From Trissonchulus latispiculum (lineage: Eukaryota; Nematoda; Enoplea; Enoplida; Ironidae): a DNA stretch of 64,000 nucleotides. The notes under the pieces are model-generated. The model was not told the DNA's origin. It did no database searches and saw nothing but the letters and a program-made list of their open reading frames with translations. The stretch lies in contig JASAND010006583.1 of assembly GCA_030248195.1 (NCBI GenBank), positions 40,660 through 104,659 of the forward strand, written 5' to 3'. The position numbers and the translations under genes are program-made. This document shows, in pieces, positions 1-11,290 of the stretch (positions are counted from its first letter, which is position 1; each line of letters opens with the position of its first letter).

Positions 1-1322
1 GCGAATCCCAAACCTCTTCACGAAGAGAAATGTTCATATAAAAGCATTTGCGGGTTGCCGTCCTCGAAGAAGCAACAACCTTACACTTTTTCACTGCGAT
101 TCCATTATGAAGCAAAACAAGTTTACAGAAAATAGTTTCCGTGCAAATTTTTTGTCTGTTTAATGGAGCAGTCAACGGGGGGAGTGTTACTATTTGGGTA
201 AATTTTTGGATCTCTGGAGTTTATTGACTTTCTCCGAACCCGTTGATTTTCACATGTTGTCGATAGATTCTTTGTTGTGAGCTAAAAATGGCGTTTCTTT
301 GTCTGACAAGTACTAGAGATGAGGACGGGCCGGACGTTTTCCGGGCTCGGCTCGGGAAAAATGACTTCGGTTCGACTCGGGAGGACTGTGAAAGTGGGTC
401 GGCTCGGCTCGGATCGAATTGTGGATTTTTTATGTAATTTGAGCTAAAAGCCTTGAAAATGTCTATCTATCTTTTGTGTACTAGTGAGTATTAACAAAAT
501 CCTATCATTACCGACACAGTCCGAGCTGCAGAGTCTACAATTATAAAGTTTAATGATATTGATTTTTGGTAAAAGTATGATTCAAGGAAAATAAAACACT
601 ATTTCAGTGTGCACCCATTCCTTCTTTTTTTCTTAAATATTATTTTTATCTTGTGCTATACAATATAAAAAGAAACGAATCGAAACGGGATGAAAGTAGC
701 AAAAAATCATGAGAAAACTTCTGTTAGCAGTATTGAAAAAGAGGCACAGTCTGAAAATTGTAGAATACTTGAGAACTCAGGAGCGTAATTTAGATTTTTT
801 TTACAAAATTTCATGTATTTCAAAAAAATCAAATTTTCTAAATTGCTCTCTGCTTATGCTAACTATAATCATAATCAATCTTTATTATATATCAAGAACA
901 ATTTTAAACGCTCATATTCATAGTACGGGATTTGGATTCTCGAATATACAAAAGCTGTTTTACAACCTTTTCTGCAATCTGATAAATCACTACTTCATCC
1001 CAACATCACATTAAGACTATACAGATTTTAGTTGTAATATTTTTGATAAAATGATGTATATGTAGTCAAATTTGTATATGTAGTCAAAAATGCTTCTTTC
1101 AAATTACATCAGTTGACTCCAAGCACAGCCTAACATTTAGATTAATTGGCATGGAAAGCATGAACAAAACTAAAGAAAATCGGAACAAACTTAATGAGAA
1201 AATCGGAACAAATTAAAAACATAAAGCAGAAATTGATTTGTTGGCTATTTTGTTGGAACAAATTCGGGGGTATTACAATGAAATTAAAACTTAGGCTCGG
1301 TTCGGTTCGGGCTCCGGTTCGT
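1..1322. other. AT-rich noncoding stretch with a hAT-like end
   Basis: I recognise no gene here. At 313 a sequence resembling the hAT-type termini seen elsewhere in the window begins (CTAGAGATGAGGACGGGCC), followed by GGCTCGG-type repeats to about 425. Related GGCTCGGTTCGG repeats reappear at 1292-1320, just before the retrotransposon remnant. The short open frame at 709-1014 is AT-rich and shows no domain. Confidence 0.4.
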
Positions 1323-2095
1323 TACCGACGGAAGAGGGATTAAGGTTGTTGAGCTGAAGGCACCAGCTGGGGATCTCTGCTCTAGCCTCAGTGCAAAGGA
1401 AGCTGCCCTCCTAGTCGGCCAGGATTGGATTGTAAATCAACAGGACAACAATAATCCGTCATTAGAACTGAGGGTTTGTACAGACTCCAGGTCGCTAACC
1501 CAGAAGCTCAAGTCTGGACCCCTACAATTGATGTCTACCCTGGAAAGGGATCACCAGTCACGTCGGAGTTTGGTTAAATGAGGCTGCTGATGTTGCAGTC
1601 AAAAATGCTCTTTCCCTGGACCAGAGACGGTCTGACACCGATATGCTGACTCCAAAATCCGCCATAAACGCTACATCAAGGAGAAATGTCATCAGATGTG
1701 GGGTCGATACGACAACTAAGGTGTCTACCCTGAACATCTACCAGTGGCAAAATCCGAGGAAGCTTGTCTCACTCGGAAGGAGCGCGTAAATCGGCGCAGC
1801 TGCGTTGCAAGGGTCATTGTTCTGTCCTTGTAAAGCAGCAATTACGAATATGAATTGTCCAATTCCCGGTCTGTCCTTTCTCCGGGACTCAAGAGGAGGA
1901 TCTTGACCACGTCCTCCTCCATTGCCCCGCCCATAGCGCTGCCGGTGCCGTCTAGGCTGGATATTTCATCGAAGGTCCACCTCGAGTTTCGGCCTTCCTC
2001 CGGGATGTGGGGCGGCTGTGAGCTGCTCAAACCACATTGAATATCCTTCACGATGGTCCAGGAATAGGAAGAAGAAGAAGAAGAAGATAATTGCT
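1323..2095 (+). pseudogene. Non-LTR retrotransposon 3' end remnant (RNase H and C-terminal zinc knuckle)
   Basis: Translation shows an RNase H-like segment in broken frames: PAGDLCSSLSAKEAALL, then TDSRSLTQKLKSGP, then, after a frameshift near 1580, a segment ending NEAADVAVKNALS. Near 1880-1945 a shifted frame gives EEDLDHVLLHCPAHSAA, the acidic-plus-LLHCP signature found after the reverse transcriptase in I/R1/Jockey-type elements. The copy ends in a GAAGAAGAA tail (2070-2086), as expected for a 3' end made by target-primed reverse transcription. Frameshifts and stops make it inactive. The reverse transcriptase itself is missing, so this is a 5'-truncated insertion. The clade is not resolved. 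Confidence 0.75.
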
Positions 2096-3341
2096 AGCGG
2101 TTGGGTCACCCTTGAAAAGACCTGGCAACTGTGCCTGATAGGGGTTTAGGGCAACATAAATTCGAACAGACCTTTGATAAGCCAGTTTTAGCAACAATGC
2201 GCACGCCTGAAAAACAAGAACGTATCATACTTTCTTAGCCAACAGAATGTATCTTACTTACAATTGCACATAAGAATTTGTTAAGTTTTCACTGTTCAGT
2301 TGTTCATTCATATTCACTGAAGGAAACTGATTACTATGGCCAACTTTCAAGTATTCAATACAGTAGGAGATGCAGTCATAAAGTTTTCTGAAAGAATTGA
2401 AGCCACAGAATGTGCAAACTCAACACTTATCTGTAGTCACTTTGAGTGCTTCAATTTTAAACCAGTAATTGTACTAACATTTTTCTAGTCATTTCCTTCA
2501 ACGTTTCGAGGCTAGAGACAAATAATTGACCCTCCGGGAATAAGTAGGTTGCAGCTTGTGCATTACCAGTTTATTTTCCAATGCAAATTGAGCAATACAA
2601 CCGTAGAAGTTTTTAGATGCTGTCTGAGTTAGAATACTGTTAAAATATGTTGTAATTTATAGATGATGGCTTCGTACATTTGCCACACGACTGAGCGGAA
2701 AACGAGATGCGACACTTTTCTCGAAAACATGTCATATTTTATATCTGATTAAAGTTTTCTTTGCATTTTTCATTTTTGCATTCGAATTCGAAAAATAGCA
2801 TTTTTCGTTTTTGTTGTTGTTATTACTTTTGCTGTTGAAGCATCGTGAAATTATGTGTGAGCTGTTAATGTCCCCATTGATTCATTTATGCCAACTACAG
2901 CATGCGCAATAACGTGAATATTGTAGATATTAGGTGAATGTAGAAGTCCTAGTTTTTTATAACATTCTTGCAACGTAAATTGGCCGACACAATTTCAAGA
3001 AGCGTTCAAGACGTTCACGACACAGCAAAAGAAATCCTTTGGCTAGGAAAAGTACATCTACTTTCGATACGCCGTTGCTAACTATTAATGCTGTCAAAGG
3101 TTTCAGACAGCTCGCATTAAGTCACGTCTTTACGTGGTCGCTGAAGGTAGGACTGGGAACAAATCACTGTAGGCTAGGCGAGACAGCAGTTAAAATCGGT
3201 TGCAGCAAACGGCATATTGAGTGTGTTGTTGAGAAGAAGTGACGAGATTGCGTGAATGAATATGAACTTGGCTTCTGGGTCTCATTTTCGATGTCGGTGT
3301 GAACGACTGAAAGTGGGAATTGAAAAATGTGAAGAAAAGTG
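2096..3341. other. Noncoding, nothing recognised
   Basis: AT-rich sequence upstream of the channel gene. I see no domain, no repeat array and no clear promoter. The 67-codon open frame at 3039-3242 has no recognisable features. Confidence 0.4.
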
Positions 3342-3400
3342 TTCAGGGCGAGGATCGAACCACCGAGTTTTGGATGTAGAGTCGGACTGAGCTACATCAC
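3342..3400 (-). repeat. tRNA-like SINE fragment
   Basis: On the minus strand an A-box-like sequence (TAGCTCAGTCCG, 3394-3383) is followed by a B-box-like sequence (GGTTCGATCCTCG, 3361-3349). Spacing is shorter than in a real tRNA and the acceptor stem does not pair, so this is more likely a tRNA-derived SINE head or a tRNA relic than a working tRNA. Confidence 0.5.
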
Positions 3401-3649
3401 CTGATAGCAAGACTAGCTGATTAGGTTGAATTCAACTTTTCGATGATGTTGTTACTGCCGGACTACTCAGTCAAGAAGCTTATATGAGTGCGCTAACTAT
3501 TTGTCTTTCGGTGTTAACATAAGTATGTAGCTTCTATTTAGGATTTGGAGGTTTGAATGCAATTAGGCATAAGCAGGATAGGTGCAAATAACTCTTGGTA
3601 AGTAAATGTAATATCAATTTAGGTCAGGTACCTCATAGAACTGGTTAAG

Positions 3650-3829
3650 ATGGCTCGTCCCTCAACGAGGTGTTCAGTTCATGGCTTGAATTTGGTTTAT
3701 GGGACAACCAGAAGAGCCAGTATATTCTATTGGTCCACAATTACAATAGCGGCTGCTATTATTCTAATTCTTCGATTGCAGAGTGATATAAGCGAATACC
3801 TAAATCGGAAGCCTTATTTGATGGAACAG
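3650..3829 (+). CDS. DEG/ENaC exon 1 (start, HG motif, TM1)
   Basis: Sixty codons from ATG 3650 to a GTAATG donor, phase 0. The start is chosen because it directly precedes the conserved N-terminal domain. Confidence 0.8.
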
Positions 3830-6800
3830 GTAATGTCTTTTAATATGTACAGCAAAATGTTGGGATCAATTTACAAAAGGAGCTCTAGCTGTAACAATGG
3901 AAATAGTTTTTGTCACAGGTCACTTCTGATCATTTTAACGAATTCAAAGCCAGTTTGCCATGGGTTTTTAGCCTTACCCGAGTATAAAATTTTTCAAACC
4001 TTCTGTGATACAAGACTTTCTTTGTTTTCTTTCTTTTCTACTACAACTTTTTATATACGCAACAGTAGCTAACTAAGACTACAATGTAATAAAGCGGGAT
4101 ATGAAATCTTAACAACTTGTAACGTTTTTCTTATTTCATAGTGTTATAGAGTTCTTCACTTAAAGTGCAGACACAGCAATATCTGCGCTTGTAGAAAGTT
4201 AACGATAGTAGCAATCAGTCCGGGCATTCCACTTCAAAGGAGGACGGCTAGTTCTTCTGGAACGTCTAAGCTGATGCTGTTCTTGCTGTGGAACTTAATC
4301 TTGGTGCGGGGCCCAGACATTAGGAGCATGAAAAGGAGCATGACGTCTTTCGATTTCCGGGAAAGAGCAGTTACCGAATTCCTCCCCATCGTCGACTTCC
4401 TTCCAGTATTTTGATGCTGCCCGCATTTGATCAATGTGTCGGAAGCAGTGTTCCACTGATGAAAGTTGAATTAGACACACAATTTTTCCCTGCTTCTTGA
4501 TAACTTTACCAAGAACCCATTTTGTACCACTACCGTAGCAGCAAACCCACACCGCATCGGAAATTCCGAAAGATTGGGGCTGCTGATAACGATCCTTTTC
4601 GTAAGCGGCAGCGGCGGCTTCTCTTTCCTTCGGATGAAGAAAAAGATCAGCAGCTGCGCAATTCACGTCCTAAGAACTGCTTAGCCGGGGTCACTCCGGT
4701 AATGGAGTGTGGAGTGGACCGAGGTCAAAAGGAACTGGGTCACTGCTTTAGGAAGAGTAGCCACCGGAGCATCGGCAGCTAAGATAGCTCTTTTAAGTTT
4801 GAACAAACCGCTTTGCCAACCCGTTTGACGGAGGATGGCAGGGTGGTGAAAATATGTGGTGGATTCCATTCTGAGAGCAAAACTTTTGGAATTCATTGGA
4901 TGAAAATTATCGGTTAGCAATGTCTTCGGAATGCCACGCCGAGCCAACAATGATCTGAGCACGTGAGTCGTGTTAAGGAACGTTGTCGACTTCATTTCAA
5001 TGACTTCTGGCCACTTGGAATAATTGTCGACCGCCAGAAGTCACACTTTTCCATAAAATGGACAAGCAAAATCCACATGAACGCTTTGCCACGGCTGTGA
5101 TGGTATTATTCAACTCGACGAAGTGAAAGCTGTAACTTTACTACAGTTGGCACAGTTGCGTGACAGCTCTTTCACTTCTTTGTCCAAAGATGTCCACCAA
5201 ATATGACGGCGAGCCAAGATCATCCTTACGATGCCAGGATGACTAGCATGTAGTTGTCCCAGGAAATAGTTGCGAAGCGAAACAGGTACTACAATACGAT
5301 GGCCCCAAAAGATGTAATAGTCATGAAACAATAACTACGATCTTCGACGCCAAAACGGATGGCCGGCTCGGTAAATCTTAGCTGTCCAGCCATGATGTAC
5401 GGCTTTCAGAACTTGGCTAAGAATTCTGTTTTGCGCTGTTTCAAATGCAATCTTTTCCAAAGTACAAGGAATCTGTTCGCCTATAGTCGTTAGTAACTAT
5501 AGTACTTCCACGCAGGCTTCGTCTTCGGACGCTTTACTAGGAATCGGAAGACGGGAGAAAGCATCCGCGTTGCCATGAAAATCAGTCGGACGAAAGTCAA
5601 TTGTGTATTGATGAGCTTTCAGCTTCAGTAACCATCTCTGTAATCGGCCCATTGCCAGAGGGCTTGCAGCCTTGGCATCAATGATATGAACCAACGGTTT
5701 ATGGTCAGTGATGAGTTGAAATGGACGGCCATAGACGTACTCATCGAAACGGTCAATCCAGAGACTATCGCGAGACTTCTTTCCCAATTTGTGAATATCC
5801 ACATTCAGCTTCGTTCAAGGTGCGCGATGCGTAGGCAATCGGTCGTTCAGAGCCGTCAGGCAAGCTGTGAAACACCACGGTTCCCACACCCACCGGTGAA
5901 GCATCGCAGATAAGGATTAGTGGTAAGGTTTCATCAGATGGCATGAGAACTGCTGAACTGTGAAGGATGTGTTTCAATTCATCGAATGCAGTGTCACATC
6001 GAAAAGTCGAAGTCCACATGACGTTTTTCTCCACAAGTAGTTAAAAGGAGAAACCAGAGCTGAAAAGTTAGGAACTAAGCTTGAATAATGGTTGGCTACA
6101 CCAAGGAATGATTGAAGCTCAGATACATTCTTTGGTGCAGGAATTTTTGCTAAGGAATCGATCTTCTTAGGTGAAGGATAGATACCATCGGCATCCAAAA
6201 CATGGCCTAGATAATCAACAGAAGGTTACAAAACACGCACTTGGGTAAACTAAGCTTGATTCCGTGTTTGCGGCAAGCTTCAAGCACACGTCAAAGATTG
6301 GCCAGATGCTCAGTTTCGTCGATGCCGGTGACACAGATATCATCCAAGAAGATACTGACGCCAGGAAGACCGTGGAAGATCCATCGTTGATTGGAACGCA
6401 GGAGGCGCTGAAGAAAGACCGAACTGCAGTCGCTTGCATTTGTATAGAGCTTTGTGAGTGTTGATACACGCAAGCATTTGGCTGTCTTCATTTAGATCTA
6501 GCTGCAAATCAGCTTGGGCCATATCCAATTTGGTGAAACTTTTCCCACCTTTCAGCTTCTGCATCAACTCGAAAAACTTCGGCAAAGGATACTGGTCTAC
6601 ACAGAGGTGAGTTTTACTGCACGGTGAACGAATTTTACCTGTAGGTTTGACTACTGTTACCACGGGAGCAGCCACTTCAGAAGAACAAACTGGCTCAATT
6701 ACATCCTTATTGCATAAATCTTCCAAGTCTTCTTCGACTTTGCTTCGCAGAGCATAGGGTATAGGGCGAGCTTTGTTAAATCTGGGACTAACACCAGGTT

Positions 6801-7920
6801 TTAGGACAAGCTTCACTGGGGGAACTCCAACAATGTGCCCTAACCCGGGAGAAAGAAATCCGGAAATTCTTCCACTAAGCCTTTAGCGGAATCTGACATC
6901 CCAGTTAAAGGCAATTCGGTAACATTGGAAATGTTTACCTTTAACAGGGAAAGTAAATCCCGGCCCAAAAAGCCGGACCCTCAACCCGTTCAACAACAAA
7001 TCCCACCGATTCCTTTGGAATCCCACCCTCGTCGCCATTTTTATATACGCAACTAATATATTTTATATACCTAACTAAGACTATAATAAATGTAATAAAG
7101 CGGCATATCAAATCTTAACAACTGGTAAGTTCTTATTTCATAGTATTATAGAATTCTTCACTAGTTCCGCACAGCACTACTGCTCAGAGTTCATCAGTGC
7201 TAATCTCATAAATTTGCATTATACCTGAAAATAAATTTTTTACATTTTTACAGTAGATTCATTTCGGATTGAATGGACTATTAAAGAATACAAATGTGAC
7301 CATTTTTAGATTATAAGCGCAGATTCTTTGGTGTTTCCACAAGTTGCTATCTGCAACGCAAATCCATACAGACGTCAAGCAATTGGCAAGATACCAGAAC
7401 TCGCTGCCGTGGTAAGCAGAGCACATTTGAAATCTGCTTGCCATTTTCTACATTTTAGAATCAAACAAAACCTAATTTTTTCTTTTGCAAATCATGCTGC
7501 TGAGGTTCAACGAAGCAAAAAGTTTTTGAACTTTGAACTTTTAAAATTTTGAACTTTTAAATTTATGTTATGTTAGTATGTTATGTTAGTTGTTTAAACC
7601 GTGTTGTGCAATCACGATTCTAATAATGATAATGATAATAATCTTTCGAATGATGACATTTTTAAAGGCCTACCAAAAGTATGTAACTTTTACGTTAGAA
7701 AACTAATATACTACGTAACTTGCAAGAATGTTTTCAAAACAATACAATATATTCCACGTATTGATTCATAGTGTTCCTAATGGTTATGTTTAGGTGATGG
7801 CATATGAGTCTGTGTCCTCCAAGGATGCCAGTAAAGCTGTATTAGGACGTCAAAGAAGAGAACTTGACGCTGACCCGATTTCACCTCCAGATCCTAAGAA
7901 TTACGAGGACTACACACCCG
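3650..7920 (+). CDS. DEG/ENaC (ASIC-like) sodium channel, N-terminal part, exons 1-3
   Basis: Three exons join in frame: 3650-3829, 7310-7411 and 7794-7920, phases 0, 0 and 1. Exon 1 has the cytosolic His-Gly motif of the family (CSVHGLNLVYG), an arginine pair, then the first membrane helix (FYWSTITIAAAIILILRL). Exon 2 carries the family signature FPQVAICNANPYRR at the start of the ectodomain. Exon 3 has GRQRRELD, which resembles a furin site in the position where vertebrate ENaC subunits are cleaved. Family knowledge says such proteins form trimeric, amiloride-sensitive Na+ channels at the cell surface. The rest of the ectodomain and the second membrane helix are not seen here. Intron 1 holds a gypsy element and intron 3 (25.8 kb) holds the virus-like element. 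Exon 3 ends in phase 1, which fits the lectin exon at 33679. Confidence 0.8.
4049..4160 (-). repeat. Putative LTR remnant, 3' side of the gypsy copy
   Basis: About 112 bp that recur as a direct repeat at 7039-7162, on the other side of the gypsy coding remnant (shared cores TTATATACGCAAC, AATAAAGCGG, ATTTCATAGT). Position and orientation fit short or truncated LTRs. Confidence 0.5.
4225..7035 (-). pseudogene. Decayed Ty3/gypsy retrotransposon pol gene
   Basis: Read on the minus strand, fragments appear in the order of a gypsy pol gene. Reverse transcriptase covers 6816-6200 (ARPIPYALRSKVEEDL, QYPLPK, FTKLDMAQADLQL, catalytic-loop relic FLDDICVTG). RNase H covers about 6034-5497 (LICDASPVGVGTV, FQLITDHKPLVHI, NADAFSRLP). 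The integrase zinc finger is at 5331-5110 (HASHPGIVRM, CANCSK). The integrase core is at about 5100-4700 (GIPKTLLTDN) and a C-terminal segment ends in FRHIDQMR near 4400. Many frameshifts and stops break it. The gag region is absent and the coding part abuts the repeat at 7039. It lies antisense in intron 1 of the channel gene. Confidence 0.9.
7039..7162 (-). repeat. Putative LTR remnant, 5' side of the gypsy copy
   Basis: Direct-repeat partner of 4049-4160. On the minus strand it holds a TATATAAAA sequence and abuts the pol remnant directly, so gag and most of the protease are deleted. Confidence 0.5.
7310..7411 (+). CDS. DEG/ENaC exon 2 (FPxVxICNxNPYR signature)
   Basis: Thirty-four codons, phase 0 in and out, between acceptor TTTTTAG and donor GTAAGC. 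It encodes LVFPQVAICNANPYRR. Confidence 0.8.
7794..7920 (+). CDS. DEG/ENaC exon 3 (furin-like site)
   Basis: Acceptor GTTTAG, donor GTAATA, phase 0 in and phase 1 out. It encodes GRQRRELD and a proline- and acid-rich tail. Confidence 0.65.
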
Positions 7921-9427
7921 GTAATATTTGATTTTAAATATTAATGGTTGTCTTAACGCCGGAGTCTTGCGATTTTTTGATTAATTTTGAATGAATGATG
8001 ACAAGATTTGCAATAAAAGGACCCTAAAAGTGGTATGGTTTTGCATCTGAGCTCTAGGAAAAATGTACTTACAATGTAATGTACATAAAGATTATGACTT
8101 TCAATGCTGCTCGGAGCCAGTGCCTTGATTTACGCAGCATCAACGTCAAGACCGTGGAGCTCAGTTTGAATGAATTTGATCTCATATTATTTTGATGTTT
8201 ATAAACTCTATGTGATAAGTTTGTTCCACATCAAAGAATCAAATAGGATTAGATTGGCCTGTATGTCAACAGGTATTTAAGTAGTATGCAGTGACACCAA
8301 TAGTTAGTACAGTTAGGCCTGGACCTGGTCAAATAACTAGTAAAATAAGGCTAATCATCACATTCAGTGAGTCAGTGGCCAGAGCTGGAAGTGGGTCAAA
8401 ATTTTTGACCCTCACCCGACCCGCGACCCACGGAACTTGCTCCTACTCACTTGACCCATTCCCGGGAACCATGGGAAGTTATTTGACGCACATGACCCAC
8501 GTTTGCCCGCTTTAACATTGTACACCTGGGCCCAATGCTATCGACGTCTAAACCCGGGTTAAGTCACAAACACGGGTTAACTTGATTATTTTCAACACAT
8601 GGAGTTAACCCGGGTTTGTGACTTTACCCTGGTTTGGGCGTTGATAACATCGACCCCTTAACTTCTAACTGTCGTATGTTTACAGAAATCATACCACTGC
8701 AAGATGGCAAACACTGTCGTTTCTTAAAGCATTGGCATCGCTTTGTGGAAATAATTTTGGCCAGACTTTATAGAAAACCAAAAACAGACAATGCTTGAAT
8801 TCGACGAATCAGAAAGATTTTAATGCTAAAATCTAAGTTTTCGGGCCTCGACTGCCCACTTTTGACTCACCATTGACCCCGTGGGTACCCATGACCCACT
8901 TCCAGCTCTGCGTGCAACCAAGCGGTCACTTCAGATTTATATCCGAAACATGGCGATGCAAAAAAGTTAGTCTATTTAAGGTACTTCGTTTCGGTGACAT
9001 CAGAATTAAGCACTCATTACTGATTCATTTAGTAAGCCGTTTATAAATCAAAATGCAGTTTCATATTTTTTTCTCATGCATTGGATTAAACCAGGTTTGG
9101 TTTCAGAAAACTGTTAGCAATTTACATAGCAAGTGCAATAATTTGGAATTTTATAGAGAACAAAATGTTTCTGTCGTAAGCTAATTATACCATTGAAATC
9201 GTCTAGCTGGAGACCATTTTGTAGTTTATATTTGATCATTTTTCGTTGAACAGAAATTGGGTCATTCCATCCAGAAGCGGATTTGACATACCTGTTGCAA
9301 AAACTGACGATTGGATCAATAATACTAATCCAGGTCGTTTGACAAAGCATCAACTATTAGTAGATACTATTTCGTATCCGTTGCTATCAGGTCACTACAC
9401 AGTTACGCATCTAGAATATTCAACAAG
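7921..9427. other. Intron sequence left of the virus-like element
   Basis: Noncoding intron sequence. It contains one hAT-like MITE (8380-8910). The remainder is AT-rich with nothing recognised. Confidence 0.5.
8380..8910. mobile_element. hAT-like MITE with nested inverted repeat
   Basis: The ends are inverted copies of CAGAGCTGGAAGTGGGTCA (8380 and 8910). Both arms are rich in TGACCC/GGGTCA. Inside, a second inverted repeat (CCGGGTTAAGTCACAAACA against TTTGTGACTTTACCC, about 8560-8650) forms its own foldback. No 8-bp target duplication is evident, so the copy may be old. Confidence 0.65.
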
Positions 9428-9699
9428 CACAATTACACTTTAGCAGAGTAGATATATTATGTCGTGTGTAGTACAGGTATAGCATTCAGTACAGTGCGGC
9501 ATTGTACTAGTACAGTATGGCATGCTCTACTGTACTAGTACAATGTAGCATCAGGGGTTAAAAGAGCACTAATATAAAACCTTTTAGTCTAATGCTGCAA
9601 AATTAATGGGGTTACTGGTTGGCATTGTTAGTTGACCCTTCAAATTATTGATACAACTCTTGCTTGGTTGCAGAGGAAGATAATTTCAACATTATTGCA
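9428..9699 (+). repeat. Left outer terminal inverted repeat
   Basis: Begins CACAATTACACTTTAGCAGAG and matches the reverse complement of 26872-27133 almost throughout. Shared features include TAGTACAGTATGGCATGCTC and the GGTTGCAGAGGA segment. Homology stops at ATTATTGCA, just before the MITE. Confidence 0.85.
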
Positions 9700-9734
9700 T
9701 ACCAAAAATTAAAGTCATTACTATCTCGGCATTG

Positions 9735-10494
9735 TGCCATCGTCTGATATTACTTGCAAACTGGTTATATTTTAAAATTTTTAAAGTCTTCTAAAATTTT
9801 AATGCTTTTATTTCATATATTTTAAGTATTAACTTGGAAGTAAGTATAAAAGTAATAAGTAATAGTAATAATAAATATTAGCTAAAACTAGGGTTGCTTG
9901 CACTGTCAAATTTTAGCATCCATTGCTCACAAAATCCTCAAAAAAATGTCAGCCGAATTCTGTATTGTGTAATTAATCCAAACTCACTTGCCTGCCTAAG
10001 TGCCTACCTACTTTAAGAGATCTATGCTTTATTAATCTGAATTCTTAACTAAGAACATGGGAGCATGTTCTGATCTTTTTTTGACAAACAGTTTATATGT
10101 TTGTCAAAAAATTATATTTGCATTATATCAAGCATAATTATATTTGCTTTGTGTTTATATATACATATATAAATATGAGTAAGTTTTTCTTTCGTTATCG
10201 TCAAGCCGTCTAGAAGTGTCTTCATTCAAAACTCAGAATTAGAAATTTGATTTTTTGCAAGTGAGTTTGCATTAATTACACAGTATAGAATTCGGCTGAC
10301 ATTTATAGGATCTGTAAGAAATAGATGTCTAAATTTGTGCAAAAAAACCCTAGTTTTAGTTGATATTTATTATACTTTTATACATACGTCCAAGTTAATA
10401 CTTGAAATATATGAAAATAAAAATAAAGCATTAATATTTTAGAAGACTTTAAAAATTTATATTACTAGTTTGAAAGTAATATCAGAAGATGGCA
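9735..10494. mobile_element. Long-TIR MITE inserted in the element's left arm
   Basis: About 760 bp with imperfect inverted arms of about 250 bp, ends TGCCATC.TCTGATATTACT. Paired internal landmarks include the TTTAAAGTCTTCTAAAAT and AAAACTAGGG segments. It has no coding capacity. The right arm of the viral element lacks it, so it inserted after the arms formed. Confidence 0.75.
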
Positions 10495-10506
10495 GTAGTA
10501 AAGGAC

Positions 10507-11290
10507 GGATAAATCATGTAGCATTAGAGGAGGGGGGAGGGGGGGAGAAGGCGCTGAGGCGCGGGGGCGCTGAGGGATTGGGTGGTGGAGGAGGTGCTGA
10601 GGCGCGGAGGCGCTGTGGCGCTAGGGGGAGGAGGAGGTAAAGTGCTGCTGCGGCGCCAGGGGGTGCAGGCGTCGCTGTAGCCGACCGGGCCCATGGTCGA
10701 CCAAAGCTTAAAATTGAAAATTGTCCAAATTTCTCGTGAAAACTTTATATAGGGGGTTTTCAACTTCGTAGATTTCGAAAACGATATTAATTTTCTTATT
10801 CTAGCTAAGCTACATCCTGTAATTGTCCCTCTACCGGAACCTTAGCTGACCCGGGCTTAAAATAGAAAATTGTCCATTTTCTCTGGGAAAACTTTACATG
10901 GAGGATTTTTATGGTCGTAGCTTTCGAAAATGATATTAGTATTTCTATCCTACGTAAGCTCCATGCTCTAAATGACCCTTGCCCGGAACTACAGTCGAGT
11001 GGTCGACCCAAAGTTAAAATAAAAAATGTCCATTTTCTTTGGAAAAACCTTATATAAGGGGGTTTTCTGGGTCGTAGAATTCAAAAATGCTATTAGTATT
11101 TCTATCCTACGTAAGCCCCGTGCTGTATGTGGCGCTGGTACGAAACCTTAGCTGACCCAAGCTTAAAATTGAAACTTGTTGAAATTCCTCGGAAAAACAT
11201 TATGTAGGAAGTTTTCAGGGTCGTAGAATTCAAAAATGAGCTTAGTTTCTCTCTATTTTAAAAGCTCCATGTTGCGTATACATTTCGAGC
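10507..11290 (+). repeat. GC-rich microsatellite plus ~150-bp tandem units
   Basis: A GGCGCTGAGGCGC-type GC-rich tract (10530-10670) is followed by about four tandem units of ~150 bp. Each unit has GACC.AAGCTTAAAAT, a TATATAGGGGGTTTTC box and TCGTAGAATTC. The same units occur inverted at 15930-16136 and 26100-26800. Confidence 0.75.

Noticed and set aside
3342..3400. Functional tRNA gene
   Set aside because: Spacing between A and B boxes is too short and no acceptor stem pairs.
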